Below, one piece after another: positions 7,902 through 15,810 of a stretch of 64,000 nt of DNA (its first letter is position 1; the number at the start of each line of letters is the position of its first letter). A program made the position numbers and the translations under genes. The stretch lies in assembly GCF_003434305.1 (NCBI RefSeq), contig NZ_QKKX01000054.1, positions 62,001 to 126,000 of the forward strand. The letters are read 5' to 3'. The notes under the pieces are model-generated. The model had not been told where the DNA came from, ran no database searches, and saw only the letters and a list, made by a program, of their open reading frames with translations. The stretch comes from Micromonospora sp. MW-13 (GTDB lineage Bacteria; Actinomycetota; Actinomycetes; Mycobacteriales; Micromonosporaceae).

Positions 7902-8150
7902 CTACGCGGCCCGGCCGTCGGCCGAGCGAACGGCGAGCAGGGCACGCGCCTCACGCAGCACCCGGCGCTGCGCCCGACGAAGCCGCTGCCAGTCCAACTC
8001 GGTCGGGCCGGCGTCGCTGGTCAGTACGACGATCTGCGCGTCGAGCAACAGAACCTCGGCCTCGATCAGCGGCAATTCCTGCTCAATCTCGGAGAGTTCA
8101 GCGGCGTTCGGCTCGACGTCGGGGGAGTGGTTCGCCTCAGTCACTTGCAT
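7902..8150 (-). CDS. DUF6284-like small protein
   Basis: This 82-residue protein is built around two amphipathic helices (ELSEIEQELPLIEAEVLLLD and DWQRLRRAQRRVLREAR), matching the DUF6284 family found in AICEs and phage-like elements. Function is unknown. ATG 8150 is preceded by AGAAGGGAC. It is the first gene of the leftward block and is divergent from the gene at 8254. The shared 103-base interval holds duplicated operator-like repeats. Confidence 0.65.
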   Translation of the reverse strand: MQVTEANHSPDVEPNAAELSEIEQELPLIEAEVLLLDAQIVVLTSDAGPTELDWQRLRRAQRRVLREARALLAVRSADGRAA

Positions 8151-8190
8151 GTCCCTTCTGACTGGTCAGGCGCTCTAGATGCGCGCCTTG

Positions 8191-8247
8191 GTTGCGCAAC
8201 AAGGTAGCGATACGCGGGTCTGTTGCGCAAGGGGGTAGCGGTATGTT
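8191..8247. promoter_or_regulatory. Divergent promoter region with two GTTGCGCAA...GGTAGCG repeats, 31 bp apart
   Basis: GTTGCGCAA occurs at 8191-8199 and 8222-8230, each followed after a few bases by GGTAGCG and an A/T-rich TA. The core TTGCGCAA is itself a palindrome. The 31-bp period places both copies on one face of the helix, as expected for a cooperatively bound repressor. TATGTT at 8242-8247 could be the -10 element of the rightward gene, which would then be nearly leaderless (ATG at 8254). On the other strand TTGCGC with a 16-base spacer to TAGAGC could serve the leftward gene. Confidence 0.55.
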
Positions 8248-8253
8248 GGTCCG

Positions 8254-8490
8254 ATGAGTGATGCGCGAGACGAGCTGTCAGCAGCTACAAGGCGATATCG
8301 GCGTACCGAAGCTGCTCACGAGGCCGCACGCGATGCGGTGGTGGCGGCGGTGGTTGCGGCACTCCGTGATGGCGTCGGTCCGGCTGAGGTCGAGCGGCTG
8401 TCGCCGTTCAGCGGTGCCTACGTCCGGAAGCTCGCTCGTGAGCACAACGTCCCGCCTGCGCCGCCAGGACCAAAGCGGGCCGCCCGGTAG
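8254..8490 (+). CDS. Small helix-turn-helix-like protein
   Basis: This 78-residue protein has a long N-terminal helix (ELSAATRRYRRTEAAHEAAR) followed by a predicted helix-turn-helix (DGVGPAEVERLSPFSGAYVRKLARE), similar to small resolvase/sigma-like HTH proteins of AICEs. It is divergent from the transfer block and converges with the excisionase gene, stops being 3 bases apart. It is a candidate regulator of the duplicated operator in its own promoter. No clear Shine-Dalgarno precedes the ATG, which agrees with a leaderless transcript. Confidence 0.6.
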   Translation: MSDARDELSAATRRYRRTEAAHEAARDAVVAAVVAALRDGVGPAEVERLSPFSGAYVRKLAREHNVPPAPPGPKRAAR

Positions 8491-8493
8491 CGG

Positions 8494-8736
8494 TCACCCG
8501 GCAGGCCGCAACGCGTAGTTGCTGGCGTCCACCAGGCCGTACGCCAGCGCGGATGCCTCCATGTCGTCGATGGCGCGTGCCGGAATCACGAAGCGGCCAC
8601 GGACCTTGATGGCGGGGAACTGGCCGGCGTGAATCGCCCGGTAGAGGGTCACCTCCGACATGCCGAGAATCGTTGCGGTGTCCGCGACCGACCGGAACCG
8701 AGGGCGGTCGTTCTTGGCGGCGAGGGGTTCAGCCAC
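8494..8736 (-). CDS. xis: Excisionase (MerR-like winged helix, Xis)
   Basis: This 80-residue protein has the excisionase-type fold: RFRSVADTATILGMSEVTLY gives the helix-turn-helix, followed by the wing AGQFPAIKVRGRFVIPARAI. It should direct the integrase towards excision. I chose GTG at 8736 because GAGGAG lies six bases before it. The longer open frame to 8979 has no family similarity. In most AICEs xis is adjacent to int; here cargo of about 3.6 kb separates them (8877-12230). Confidence 0.8.
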   Translation of the reverse strand: MAEPLAAKNDRPRFRSVADTATILGMSEVTLYRAIHAGQFPAIKVRGRFVIPARAIDDMEASALAYGLVDASNYALRPAG

Positions 8737-8876
8737 GGGAGTCTCCTCAGTAGTCTGTGCTTGGCGTTCCGTCCGGCTTGCTGGGACCCAGTGAAGTCGA
8801 AAAGGAGCGGAGCGCCCATGCAAAGCCAGTGCAACGCTCGGCAATCCGATGCAACTTGCAAGCTCGGGAGACCACG

Positions 8877-10151
8877 GTGGCGACGGTAGATCGCTGGACA
8901 GGCAGTCTCGCTTGTTCGCTTCAAGCTGCCGCCGGAATGACGAACGAAGGGTTCGCCGGGTGGCTGGGAATCGCGACAAGGACGGTCGCGTACTGGCATA
9001 GTCGGCCCGACACCATTCCCGGGAATGCTAACCAAGACGTGCTTAATGCCGCCTTGGACCGTGTCGCGGATTCGGCTCGCTCCCGGTTCTTCGAAATGCT
9101 CAGCGCGAGGCGCCCGGAGGGAAATGCTGGCAGCGGCGGCAGTGTTGTTAATGCTGTGAGCGCTGCTGCCGACTCGGTCGCCAATGATTCCCTGCTGCTG
9201 AGCCTGGCCCTGCCACACGACTCTATCGAGTCCTTGCAGGAAGACGTTAGGTTGCTCGCCCGGTCGGGAGGCATGGCAGCCTTCGATGTCTTCAGCAGCG
9301 CCCGCTGGCTGCGGGACGAGGCAAGGGCTTTGGTGGAGCGCACGCGTCGGCCCGTCGAGTTGGCCGACCTCTACGTGGTTATTGGCCAGAGTGCTTCCCT
9401 GATGGCCTCCACCGCATTCGATCTCGGGCACTGGAACGAATCGGCGGCGCTGGCCAGGGCATCGACGCAATACGCCGACTTGGCCGGACATGCGTCATTG
9501 AAGGCGTGGACCTATGGCCTGCAAATGACGCTGGCAAACTGGCGTAACGAGCCTGACTCCGCGCTGAGCTACTTTGCTCGGGCCATGCGAACGGCACCGG
9601 AGGGCGAGCCGAGACTGAGGCTTCGCTACGTCGCTGCCCGCTCTCACGCTCTGCTTGCCGACTCCGATTCGGTCGCGGCCGTTTTGGAGGCGGCCCAGCG
9701 AGACAGAGAGGCGGCGGCGGACCGACCCGACGAACTTGCCACCGTTACCGGCGGAGAGTTCGCATTCGGCGACGCGCGGGCGGCGGCATGTGCCGCGGCG
9801 GCATGGCTTGACCTCCGCAACGGTGAACAGGCCGCGAGGTACGCCCGAGAGGCGTTGCAGGTGTACGAGGCGTTGCCGTCGCCCAGGCGGCCGTACTCGC
9901 AGATCAACGGGACGCAGATCGACGTGGCCGCTGCGCACCTCCACATGCGAGACAAGGACGGTGCAGCCGAAGCACTGCGTACCGTCTTGGACCTGCCGCC
10001 GCAGAAGCGCAATGTCTCGCTGACTGGCCGGCTGTCGCGGATCGAGCGCCTGCTGAGCCAGTCGCCGTGGGACCGCGATGGGGACGCGCGCCAGCTTGCC
10101 GAGCGCGTCTCGGTCTGGCTGTCGGAAACCTCAGCGCGCCCGCTGACCTGA
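8877..10151 (+). CDS. Helix-turn-helix/TPR-type transcriptional regulator
   Basis: This 424-residue protein has an N-terminal XRE-like helix-turn-helix (GMTNEGFAGWLGIATRTVAYW, residues about 20-41) followed by a long alpha-helical region with TPR-like repeats (WNESAALARASTQYADLAGH, ASLKAWTYGLQMTLANWRNE, AARYAREALQVYEALPSP). This is the layout of actinobacterial XRE-TPR regulators that respond to peptides or other ligands. GTG 8877 has GGGAG upstream. It is divergent from xis, with a 140-base intergenic region holding several GCAAC/TTGCA motifs (8830-8862), so it may control excision. Its 3' end overlaps the epimerase gene on the other strand by 21 bases. Confidence 0.75.
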   Translation: MATVDRWTGSLACSLQAAAGMTNEGFAGWLGIATRTVAYWHSRPDTIPGNANQDVLNAALDRVADSARSRFFEMLSARRPEGNAGSGGSVVNAVSAAADSVANDSLLLSLALPHDSIESLQEDVRLLARSGGMAAFDVFSSARWLRDEARALVERTRRPVELADLYVVIGQSASLMASTAFDLGHWNESAALARASTQYADLAGHASLKAWTYGLQMTLANWRNEPDSALSYFARAMRTAPEGEPRLRLRYVAARSHALLADSDSVAAVLEAAQRDREAAADRPDELATVTGGEFAFGDARAAACAAAAWLDLRNGEQAARYAREALQVYEALPSPRRPYSQINGTQIDVAAAHLHMRDKDGAAEALRTVLDLPPQKRNVSLTGRLSRIERLLSQSPWDRDGDARQLAERVSVWLSETSARPLT

Positions 10152-11168
10152 CTGCTGCCGCCAGGCGGCCAACACCTGGGCTTCCCTCTCCGGGCTGATG
10201 CCGATCTCGGCGGCCCGGTCGTGGTTGCTGACTTCGCCGCTCTCCACCATCCACCGCCAGGTGTCGCGGACGGTCAGGGAGAGCGGCCGACAACGGAGGC
10301 CGGCAGCCTGAGCCTTGGCTGTGTCGACGCGCCACACGCCGTCGAACGTGCGCCAGAGTGGCAGTTCGGACCACTGCCGGACGCCTTGGCTGAGCAACAC
10401 CTCGTCGGGCACCCAGTCGAAGGAGGCGTCAGCACGGGTCGCGTGGGCGCAGTCCGCCAGTAGTCCGCCGAAGGTGGCGCCGTCCACCGGGGCAGAGACG
10501 TTGAAGGCGCCGGAGGATTCTTCGGTGATGGTGTGAAGTGCGAACGCGGCCAGGTCGCGCACGTCGACCGGCTGAATCGTGCGGTCGGGGGAGCCGGGGG
10601 CCAGGACGTCTCCACCAGCAGCCACCCGGCGCAGCCACCACGGCAGGCGGCCGACGTACTCGCGCGGGCCGAGCACGACACCGGGGCGCAGGATCGTGGT
10701 CCGGTCAGCTCCGAACGCGGCGGCGGCTGCTGCCTCGCAGCCGGACTTCTGGTAGCCGTACTGCGTCGGTCCGTCCTCGGTGTCGGTGCCGTAGTCCGGG
10801 CCGGCGTCCGGCGGGCAGTAGAGCACCTCGGACCGCTCGCTGAGCGGCTTCAGCGGCCAGTCCCGATAGACGCTGACCGTCGACATGAAGACGTAGCGAC
10901 TGGCGACAGGAGCGAGCGTACGGGCCACGTCGAGAGTGTTCCTCGGCACGTATCCCGAGGTGTCGACCACGGCATCCCAAGGGCCGGCAGCAGCGAGGGC
11001 GGCGACATCCTCCGGACAGGTTCGATCACCCCGGATGGGCCGCACAGCCTCCAGGAAGGGATCCGAAGTGCCCCGATTGAACGTCGTCACCTCCCAGCCG
11101 GCATCGAGCGCAGTCGTGACGATCGAGTGTCCTACGAACCAGGTTCCGCCGAGCACCAGCAAACGCAT
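10131..11168 (-). CDS. NAD-dependent epimerase/dehydratase family protein (SDR)
   Basis: This 345-residue extended short-chain dehydrogenase has the N-terminal nucleotide-binding motif GGTWFVGHSIV, DTSGYVPRN, MSTVSVY and a YxxxK-like YGYQKSG, which are the catalytic Ser/Tyr/Lys elements of the epimerase family. The substrate cannot be told from sequence. I chose ATG 11168 because the Rossmann strand (MRLLVLGG) starts there. It converges with the XRE-TPR regulator, ends overlapping by 21 bases. An enzyme of this kind is AICE cargo, not part of transfer; it might modify a nucleotide sugar or quench a small signal, which is speculative. Confidence 0.75.
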   Translation of the reverse strand: MRLLVLGGTWFVGHSIVTTALDAGWEVTTFNRGTSDPFLEAVRPIRGDRTCPEDVAALAAAGPWDAVVDTSGYVPRNTLDVARTLAPVASRYVFMSTVSVYRDWPLKPLSERSEVLYCPPDAGPDYGTDTEDGPTQYGYQKSGCEAAAAAAFGADRTTILRPGVVLGPREYVGRLPWWLRRVAAGGDVLAPGSPDRTIQPVDVRDLAAFALHTITEESSGAFNVSAPVDGATFGGLLADCAHATRADASFDWVPDEVLLSQGVRQWSELPLWRTFDGVWRVDTAKAQAAGLRCRPLSLTVRDTWRWMVESGEVSNHDRAAEIGISPEREAQVLAAWRQQSGQRAR

Positions 11169-11294
11169 GGGCCCATCATGCCGAGCAGGGCGATCGCCCA
11201 GTCGCGGAGGGTGCGGGCAGCTACAGTAATAGCAGGGGGCCGTAGAAATGCCCACGATTCCTCTGCACCCTCGGCCGTCGCTGACGACCAGCAG

Positions 11295-12230
11295 TCAGCT
11301 CTCTTCGCTGATGATCTGGCGCCATCGGCCAGGATCGTTAAGTCTTTGCAGTCGGAGCGCCTCATCGTGGTAAAAGCTACGGGCCTCACTCTCGGTTTCG
11401 CAAACCAACTGGTCGCTACGGGGGTCTGTGGCCACGATGTACCAACTGCCATAGCTGGATCCGTTAGGGAACTTACCCAGAGTGATCTGGAACGACTTTT
11501 CGGGATCGGCGGCAACGAACTCCCATTGAGCTAGGGGCGTAAGATCCTGAACTGTTTTCGACAGGTTGGAGAAGAATTCCTCGGCCCGGTCGATCTGCCA
11601 CCAATCTAGGTCGTCGGGTCCGACAAGTAAGTATGCAGCCAGAATGCGGGACGCTTTCGATAGGCCGTATCCCGCGGGCAGGTCCGGCTCACCCCCGACA
11701 AAATCCCAGAACGTGCCAAATTTGGGTCCTAGTTCGAGTACGTCAAGCCTGCCCGACATAAGCTCTTGGCGGACTGGAGCGATGAAATCTAGCCACCCTA
11801 TGCCGTCGCGGTTGAGATTGAATCCCTCGGCATCCTCGCTGTAGAACATAAGCCGCAAAATAAGATCCTCGGCGTCGGTCTCCACCTGCACGCCTTCGTG
11901 GGAACCGCCAACCACGTATGGAGCGATGGTCTCTGCCGATAGCATTCGGCTGGGGATTCGGAAGGCGACCTGCCGGGGACCGGTGTTCTCGAAGTAGAGC
12001 CAGGCGTCAAAATTCTGCTCTATGAGATGCTCGACCGCCGATCGCTCCTCTGGCGTGACGACAGAGGTGGCGAAGGAAGTCGATGTGACCAGGGGGCCTC
12101 CGGGGAGCAATCTGAGCGCGGTTTGAGTCGCCTCATCGATCACGCGGCCGATCACCACTGCCTCGACATCGAGGAAGCGGCGGTAGGGACTCCGATGGCG
12201 ACGCCTGTTCTGATACCTGCGGGTGCTCAT
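11295..12230 (-). CDS. Unrecognised cargo protein of the AICE
   Basis: This 311-residue protein is not recognised. It begins with a very basic stretch (MSTRRYQNRRRHRSPYRRFL), then mixed alpha/beta sequence with tryptophan-rich acidic motifs (GPDDLDWWQIDRAEEFF) and ends RWRQIISEES. There is no signal peptide or membrane segment. Base composition is visibly lower in G+C than neighbouring genes, with more A/T-ending codons, pointing to separate acquisition. It lies next to int at the tRNA-proximal end, a usual cargo position, so it could be a defence or fitness gene, but no motif supports a function. Confidence 0.65.
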   Translation of the reverse strand: MSTRRYQNRRRHRSPYRRFLDVEAVVIGRVIDEATQTALRLLPGGPLVTSTSFATSVVTPEERSAVEHLIEQNFDAWLYFENTGPRQVAFRIPSRMLSAETIAPYVVGGSHEGVQVETDAEDLILRLMFYSEDAEGFNLNRDGIGWLDFIAPVRQELMSGRLDVLELGPKFGTFWDFVGGEPDLPAGYGLSKASRILAAYLLVGPDDLDWWQIDRAEEFFSNLSKTVQDLTPLAQWEFVAADPEKSFQITLGKFPNGSSYGSWYIVATDPRSDQLVCETESEARSFYHDEALRLQRLNDPGRWRQIISEES

Positions 12231-12457
12231 TCGGCTTGCCTCAGATGCTTATCGAGCTGCACGTGCTCCTCCAGGTTCCGCATCGGACTGTCGCATCCTA
12301 CGCGATGCCATTGGTGTCCGGTCCCTTGTACGTGAGCGCTGCAGGTCGGCGTCAGTGCGCGTGGCGGATGGGCGGATAACACACGACTTCAGGCGCGCGC
12401 AAACGGCAGTAATGCGCTGTCGGAGGTGCGACACTTCTGCCTGGTTGCAAGGGGCTG

Positions 12458-13972
12458 TTAAGTGGCGGCATCCATCCGCTTTGACTTCCGCTCATCGCGA
12501 GGGTGCGCGACGGTTGCCCGGCGGCCTCGGACGACGCTTACCAAGCCCTCCGCCACCAGCAGCGCTACGGCGCGATGGGCGGTTCCGACCGAAACGCCGT
12601 GCGCTACAGCCAGCTCGGCAACGGCAGGGAGTTGGTCGCCGGGCCGAAGCTGACCAGTGGCGATCTGCTCGCGTAGCTCAGCCGCTATCACTTGGTACGG
12701 GCTGCTCGACGAAGTGCCTTGAGCTGGCGTGACAGGGCGCGGCGGCATTCGAGCGGCCAGCGTCCCGGCCGCACGCTGGTCTGACTCTGACAGCCAAGCG
12801 GCGTAGACCCGGAGCGTCGTCGTTCCACCTCCACCGTGGCCGAGACGTCCGGCGACTGTCCGCACGTCGACTCCCGCGTTGATCAGTTCGGTTGCCGAGT
12901 AGTGGCGCAGGGCGTGAATGTGGCTGTTGATGCCGAGCCGGGTGGCGAGTCGGCCGTACCGCTGGGTGATGGTGTCGGGCCGGTAGCCGCGGTTGTTGTC
13001 CGGCTCGGGGGAGAAGACGTAGTGGGCGGGATCGGCGTCCGCGTCGAGCTGTGCCAGGCGCTCGATGTACCGGCCGTGCAGCTCGCGCAACACTTCGATC
13101 GTTTCCGGGTCGAGCGCTACCCGCCGCTGCTGGTGCGTCTTGGTGTCCTTCTCTCGCAGCTCGCCGTCTGCGTCCAGGTAGGAGCTGCGCCGCAGCGTCA
13201 GCACACCGGCGGCCAGGTCGAGATGGTGCCAGCGCAGCGCGCACAGCTCGCCGCGCCGGGCGCCCGTCGTCATGGCGAGCCAGACCAGCGCGCCCCAGTC
13301 CGGATCGCGCCACGCCTCGTTGATGATGCGCGCGGCGTCGGCCGGGTTCGGCGGCTGTGGGTCGGGATGCGGGGGCGCGGGTGGCTCGGCCTGCCCGGCG
13401 GGATTGACGGCGATCCAGCGCCACCGGACGGCGCGGCTGAGGGCACCACTGAGGATCCAGTGGATCTGCCGCACTGACGAGGCGCTGAGCGGCTTGCAGA
13501 CGTGCGGCCGGCACTTCGCCGTGCAGGTGTGCTCACCCTGCACCCGGTGCTTTACGTACGCCTTGCCTCCGCACCAGTCACGGCAGCGGCGCAGGCTCGC
13601 GTAGAACGACTCCAACGTCTCGGCATCTAGCCGGGTCAGCGCCAGCTTGCCGAGCACCGGCCGAACGTGCTTGTTGAGCTTGTTCACGTAGCCCATACGG
13701 GTGGTCGCTTCGATGTCGGCGACATCCAACCACTTGTCGAGCAGTTGGTTCAGCGTCGCTCGGGTGCGTGGGCTGCGCTTCTCGTCAACCTCGTTGAGGA
13801 AGCGGGTACGTACCTTCTCCGCCTCTCGTTCGGCGGTCCGACCGGCCGGGACCGTCTCGGTGAGGTAGTGCCGCTTGCCAGTGAGCGGGTCGACACCCGC
13901 GTAGACCCTCACGCGGAGTGACCCGCTGGGGAGCTTCATGATCTCGCCACGTTGCCGCTTGACGCCTGCCAC
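12458..13972 (-). CDS. int: Tyrosine site-specific integrase with C-terminal GntR-like winged helix
   Basis: This 504-residue protein should integrate the element into tRNA-Arg(UCU). Residues about 1-65 form the arm-binding region and about 65-195 the SAM-like core-binding domain with a cysteine/histidine insertion (CRDWC, HTCTAKCRPHVCKPL) that could bind zinc. The catalytic domain shows R in TTGARRGELCALRW, HALRH, GRLGHGG and the nucleophile in TLRVYAAW. After it, residues about 425-490 add PYQVIAAELREQIATGQLRP and GVSVGTAHRAVALLVAEGLV, a GntR-type winged helix without effector domain. GTG 13972 lacks a good ribosome-binding site. ATG 13939 (MKLPSGSL) is an alternative start. It is transcribed away from the tRNA. 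Confidence 0.88.
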   Translation of the reverse strand: MAGVKRQRGEIMKLPSGSLRVRVYAGVDPLTGKRHYLTETVPAGRTAEREAEKVRTRFLNEVDEKRSPRTRATLNQLLDKWLDVADIEATTRMGYVNKLNKHVRPVLGKLALTRLDAETLESFYASLRRCRDWCGGKAYVKHRVQGEHTCTAKCRPHVCKPLSASSVRQIHWILSGALSRAVRWRWIAVNPAGQAEPPAPPHPDPQPPNPADAARIINEAWRDPDWGALVWLAMTTGARRGELCALRWHHLDLAAGVLTLRRSSYLDADGELREKDTKTHQQRRVALDPETIEVLRELHGRYIERLAQLDADADPAHYVFSPEPDNNRGYRPDTITQRYGRLATRLGINSHIHALRHYSATELINAGVDVRTVAGRLGHGGGGTTTLRVYAAWLSESDQRAAGTLAARMPPRPVTPAQGTSSSSPYQVIAAELREQIATGQLRPGDQLPAVAELAVAHGVSVGTAHRAVALLVAEGLVSVVRGRRATVAHPRDERKSKRMDAAT

Positions 13973-13983
13973 GGGGCCGACAG

Positions 13984-14013
13984 TAGCTCGATAGCTCCAC
14001 GAATAGCTCCACG
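13984..14013. promoter_or_regulatory. Direct repeats between int and tRNA (candidate integrase arm sites)
   Basis: ATAGCTCCACG occurs at 13991-14001 and 14003-14013, and the shorter TAGCTC is present a third time at 13984-13989. Spacing is close to one helical turn. Short direct repeats beside a tRNA-borne attachment site are usually arm-type binding sites for the integrase or excisionase. They could also be an operator of int, since they cover its likely promoter. Confidence 0.45.
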
Positions 14014-14041
14014 GGAGCCATCCGGCTGAGAGAAGTACCTG

Positions 14042-14114
14042 TGCGCCCGGCAGGATTCGAACCTGCGGCCTTGGGATTAGAAGTCCCCTGCTCTATCCGC
14101 TGAGCTACGGGCGC
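14042..14114 (-). tRNA. tRNA-Arg, anticodon UCU; AICE attachment site
   Basis: The minus strand folds into a cloverleaf: acceptor GCGCCCG with CGGGCGC, D arm GCTC with GAGC, anticodon loop CTTCTAA (anticodon TCT, reading AGA), and T arm GCAGG-TTCGAAT-CCTGC. The outermost anticodon-stem pair appears as G-A. CCA is not encoded. The gene's 3' end faces the integrase gene, so the element uses the 3' half as attB and restores it on insertion. Confidence 0.95.
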
Positions 14115-14241
14115 GCGTGGTGGGTGTCGCGCCAGAAGGGTACCGCCGCACCTGCGGGAGCGGGTGCGACGGGGCAGGGCGTCGACCTCCTGCCAGGGTC
14201 GCACGACCCGACCGCGCCGGGCACCCCAGTTTGTTCCCCCG

Positions 14242-15291
14242 TCAGCTCGGCGCAATCGCCTCCGCACCCTGCCCGCCGACGCCCGCTCGCTGCCCGACAA
14301 CGCCCTCGGCCGGCTGACGGCTCGTTGGGGCCGCGGGCGTCGGCCCGGCGCCGAGGAACGCCTCCGCCCAGCGGCCCACCTCGGCGAAGACCTTCTCCCG
14401 TACGGCGGGGCCGGAGAGGGTCAGGTCGTGCAACCCGCCGTCGAAGCGGGCCAGGGTCACGTGCCGGCCCAGGCGGGGTGCCCAGCGGACCATGTGCTCC
14501 ACGTCCAGCACGGCGTCGGCGAGCGCGGCCGACTCGTGCCACTTCGTGCCCCGGAAGCTGCGGGTGGAGCAGGCCAACAGCACCGGTACGCCGATGTCGA
14601 GGCCGGCCCGCAGCTTCCGCTGGCCGGCGCGGACCGCCGACAGCCAGCCGGCCCGGACGGGGAACCCGGCGAGCGGCTTCCACGCCAGGTCGTACGTCCA
14701 CTCGCCGCGCCGCTCGGCGTGCAGGCTCTCGCCGTACACCGAGCCGAGGCCGGCGGGGAGGATGCGGCGCGGCGCCCGGCGGGCCAGGCGGGAGACGGCG
14801 GCGGCGAGGGGTCTGCGCACCACCCAGGGGGCGTTGATGTCGAAGAAGGGGCTGTTGAGGACGAGCCCGTCGACGATGCCGGCGTCGCGCCGGGCGTCCG
14901 CCCACAGCGAGATGACCAGGCCGCCCGTGGAGTGGCCCATGGCGAGCAGGGTGCCGTGGCCGTCGTCGTCCCGGACGATCTTCGCAGCGGCGTCCAGTTC
15001 GGGGAAGTAGTCGCCGAGGTCGAGGCAGAAGTTCGGGGTCTGGTGCGGCAGCAGGCTGCGGCCGTACTTGCGCAGGTCGAGGGCGTAGAAGTCCCAGCCG
15101 CGCGCGGCGAAGAAGTCGGCCACGTGGGTCTGGAAGAAGTAGTCGACGTAGCCGTGCACGTACAGCACGGCCCGCCCGGTGGGGCGCTCGGCCCGGCGGC
15201 GGACCAGGGTCGCGACGACCGGACCCTCGTCGTCGGTGCCCAGGTCGATCGTCTGCCGCTCGTACGGCGGCCCCAGCACGTCCGGTTCCAC
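14242..15291 (-). CDS. Alpha/beta hydrolase (lysophospholipase-like)
   Basis: This 349-residue protein has YVHGYVDYFFQTHVADFFAA near the N-terminus, the nucleophile elbow GHSTGG, and FDGGLHDLTLSGP with a late catalytic histidine, as in monoacylglycerol lipase-type serine hydrolases. The last 35 residues are proline/alanine-rich and probably disordered. There is no signal peptide. It starts at GTG 15291 and is the first chromosomal gene right of the tRNA. The terminator-like palindrome at 15337-15366 separates it from the HPF-like gene. The substrate is unknown. Confidence 0.8.
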   Translation of the reverse strand: MEPDVLGPPYERQTIDLGTDDEGPVVATLVRRRAERPTGRAVLYVHGYVDYFFQTHVADFFAARGWDFYALDLRKYGRSLLPHQTPNFCLDLGDYFPELDAAAKIVRDDDGHGTLLAMGHSTGGLVISLWADARRDAGIVDGLVLNSPFFDINAPWVVRRPLAAAVSRLARRAPRRILPAGLGSVYGESLHAERRGEWTYDLAWKPLAGFPVRAGWLSAVRAGQRKLRAGLDIGVPVLLACSTRSFRGTKWHESAALADAVLDVEHMVRWAPRLGRHVTLARFDGGLHDLTLSGPAVREKVFAEVGRWAEAFLGAGPTPAAPTSRQPAEGVVGQRAGVGGQGAEAIAPS

Positions 15292-15336
15292 GACCGCGAC
15301 GGTACGCCGGGAACCTACCAGGCGGTAGCCCCGAAG

Positions 15337-15366
15337 CGGGAGGGTGGGACGCGTCCCACCCTCCCG
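15337..15366. terminator. 30-bp perfect palindrome, terminator of the HPF-like gene
   Basis: The two 15-base arms (CGGGAGGGTGGGACG and complement) meet without a loop, 22 bases after the HPF-like stop on the minus strand. It is very G+C-rich with no T-run, typical of actinobacterial I-shaped terminators. Confidence 0.75.
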
Positions 15367-15387
15367 CCGGTCAGGTCCGGTTTCCGA

Positions 15388-15810
15388 TCAGGCCGGCTCG
15401 GCGTCGACCCGGACGACGTCGTCGAGAGCGACCTCGTCCGGTCCCGCCTCGGCCTGGCCGGTGTCGCGCAGGTGCTTGTTGTGCCGGGGCTCCTGCCGGG
15501 TCTTGGCGTCGTTGAGCCGGCGGCGCAGGTCGTCGCGCACGTCGTTGAGCGCGGCGTGCAGGTCCTCCTCCGTCGAGGTGGTGACGATCTTCTGCCGGCC
15601 GGCGATCCAGCACTCCAGAGTGACCTTCTGCCCCCGGACCTCCCGGTCCTTCACCGAGACCTCCAGCTCGGTGGCGTCGGCGTGGAAGCCGGCCAGCCGG
15701 GCGTCGAGGGTGGCGAACTGCTCGGCGATCCAGTTCCGGTCGCCCCGGGAGAACCCGGTGCCGACGCGCAGACACTCGGACACGGTCGCGGGGTTCGCCA
15801 CGGCGCTCAT
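15388..15810 (-). CDS. HPF/RaiA-family ribosome-associated protein
   Basis: This 140-residue protein is built like the short ribosome hibernation factors: N-terminal beta strands, then LEVSVKDREVRGQKVTLECW and the helix TSTEEDLHAALNDVRDDLRR. It lacks the C-terminal dimerisation domain of long HPF, ending instead in a variable charged tail. The expected role is binding the 30S decoding region to silence or protect ribosomes. ATG 15810 follows GCGAGG. It probably forms a single-gene unit with the palindrome at 15337-15366 as terminator. Confidence 0.75.
   Translation of the reverse strand: MSAVANPATVSECLRVGTGFSRGDRNWIAEQFATLDARLAGFHADATELEVSVKDREVRGQKVTLECWIAGRQKIVTTSTEEDLHAALNDVRDDLRRRLNDAKTRQEPRHNKHLRDTGQAEAGPDEVALDDVVRVDAEPA

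Larger units (their letters stand above)
1..14041. mobile_element. AICE-type integrative and conjugative element (left end beyond window or decayed)
   Basis: Gene order and content match actinomycete integrative and conjugative elements: a tyrosine integrase starts 69 bases from the 3' end of tRNA-Arg, with an excisionase, a DnaB_N/DUF3987 replication protein, an FtsK/TraB-like double-stranded DNA translocase, DUF2637-like, DUF3307-like and DUF6284-like small proteins, and cargo. Nearly all genes run leftwards. The right boundary is the 3' end of the tRNA. I looked for a second copy of the tRNA 3' end (TTCGAATCCTGC and flanks) to the left and found none, so the left boundary is either beyond base 1 or lost. 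The integrase remnant at 680-1003 suggests the left kilobase belongs to a second, decayed element. Confidence 0.82.

Noticed and set aside
12223..12732. Plus-strand ORF between the unknown cargo gene and int
   Set aside because: More than half is antisense of the integrase; the unique part has no pattern.
1..14041. Second copy of the tRNA-Arg 3' end as distal att site
   Set aside because: I looked for the T-arm sequence and its flanks on both strands left of the tRNA and saw none, so no distal att site is called.
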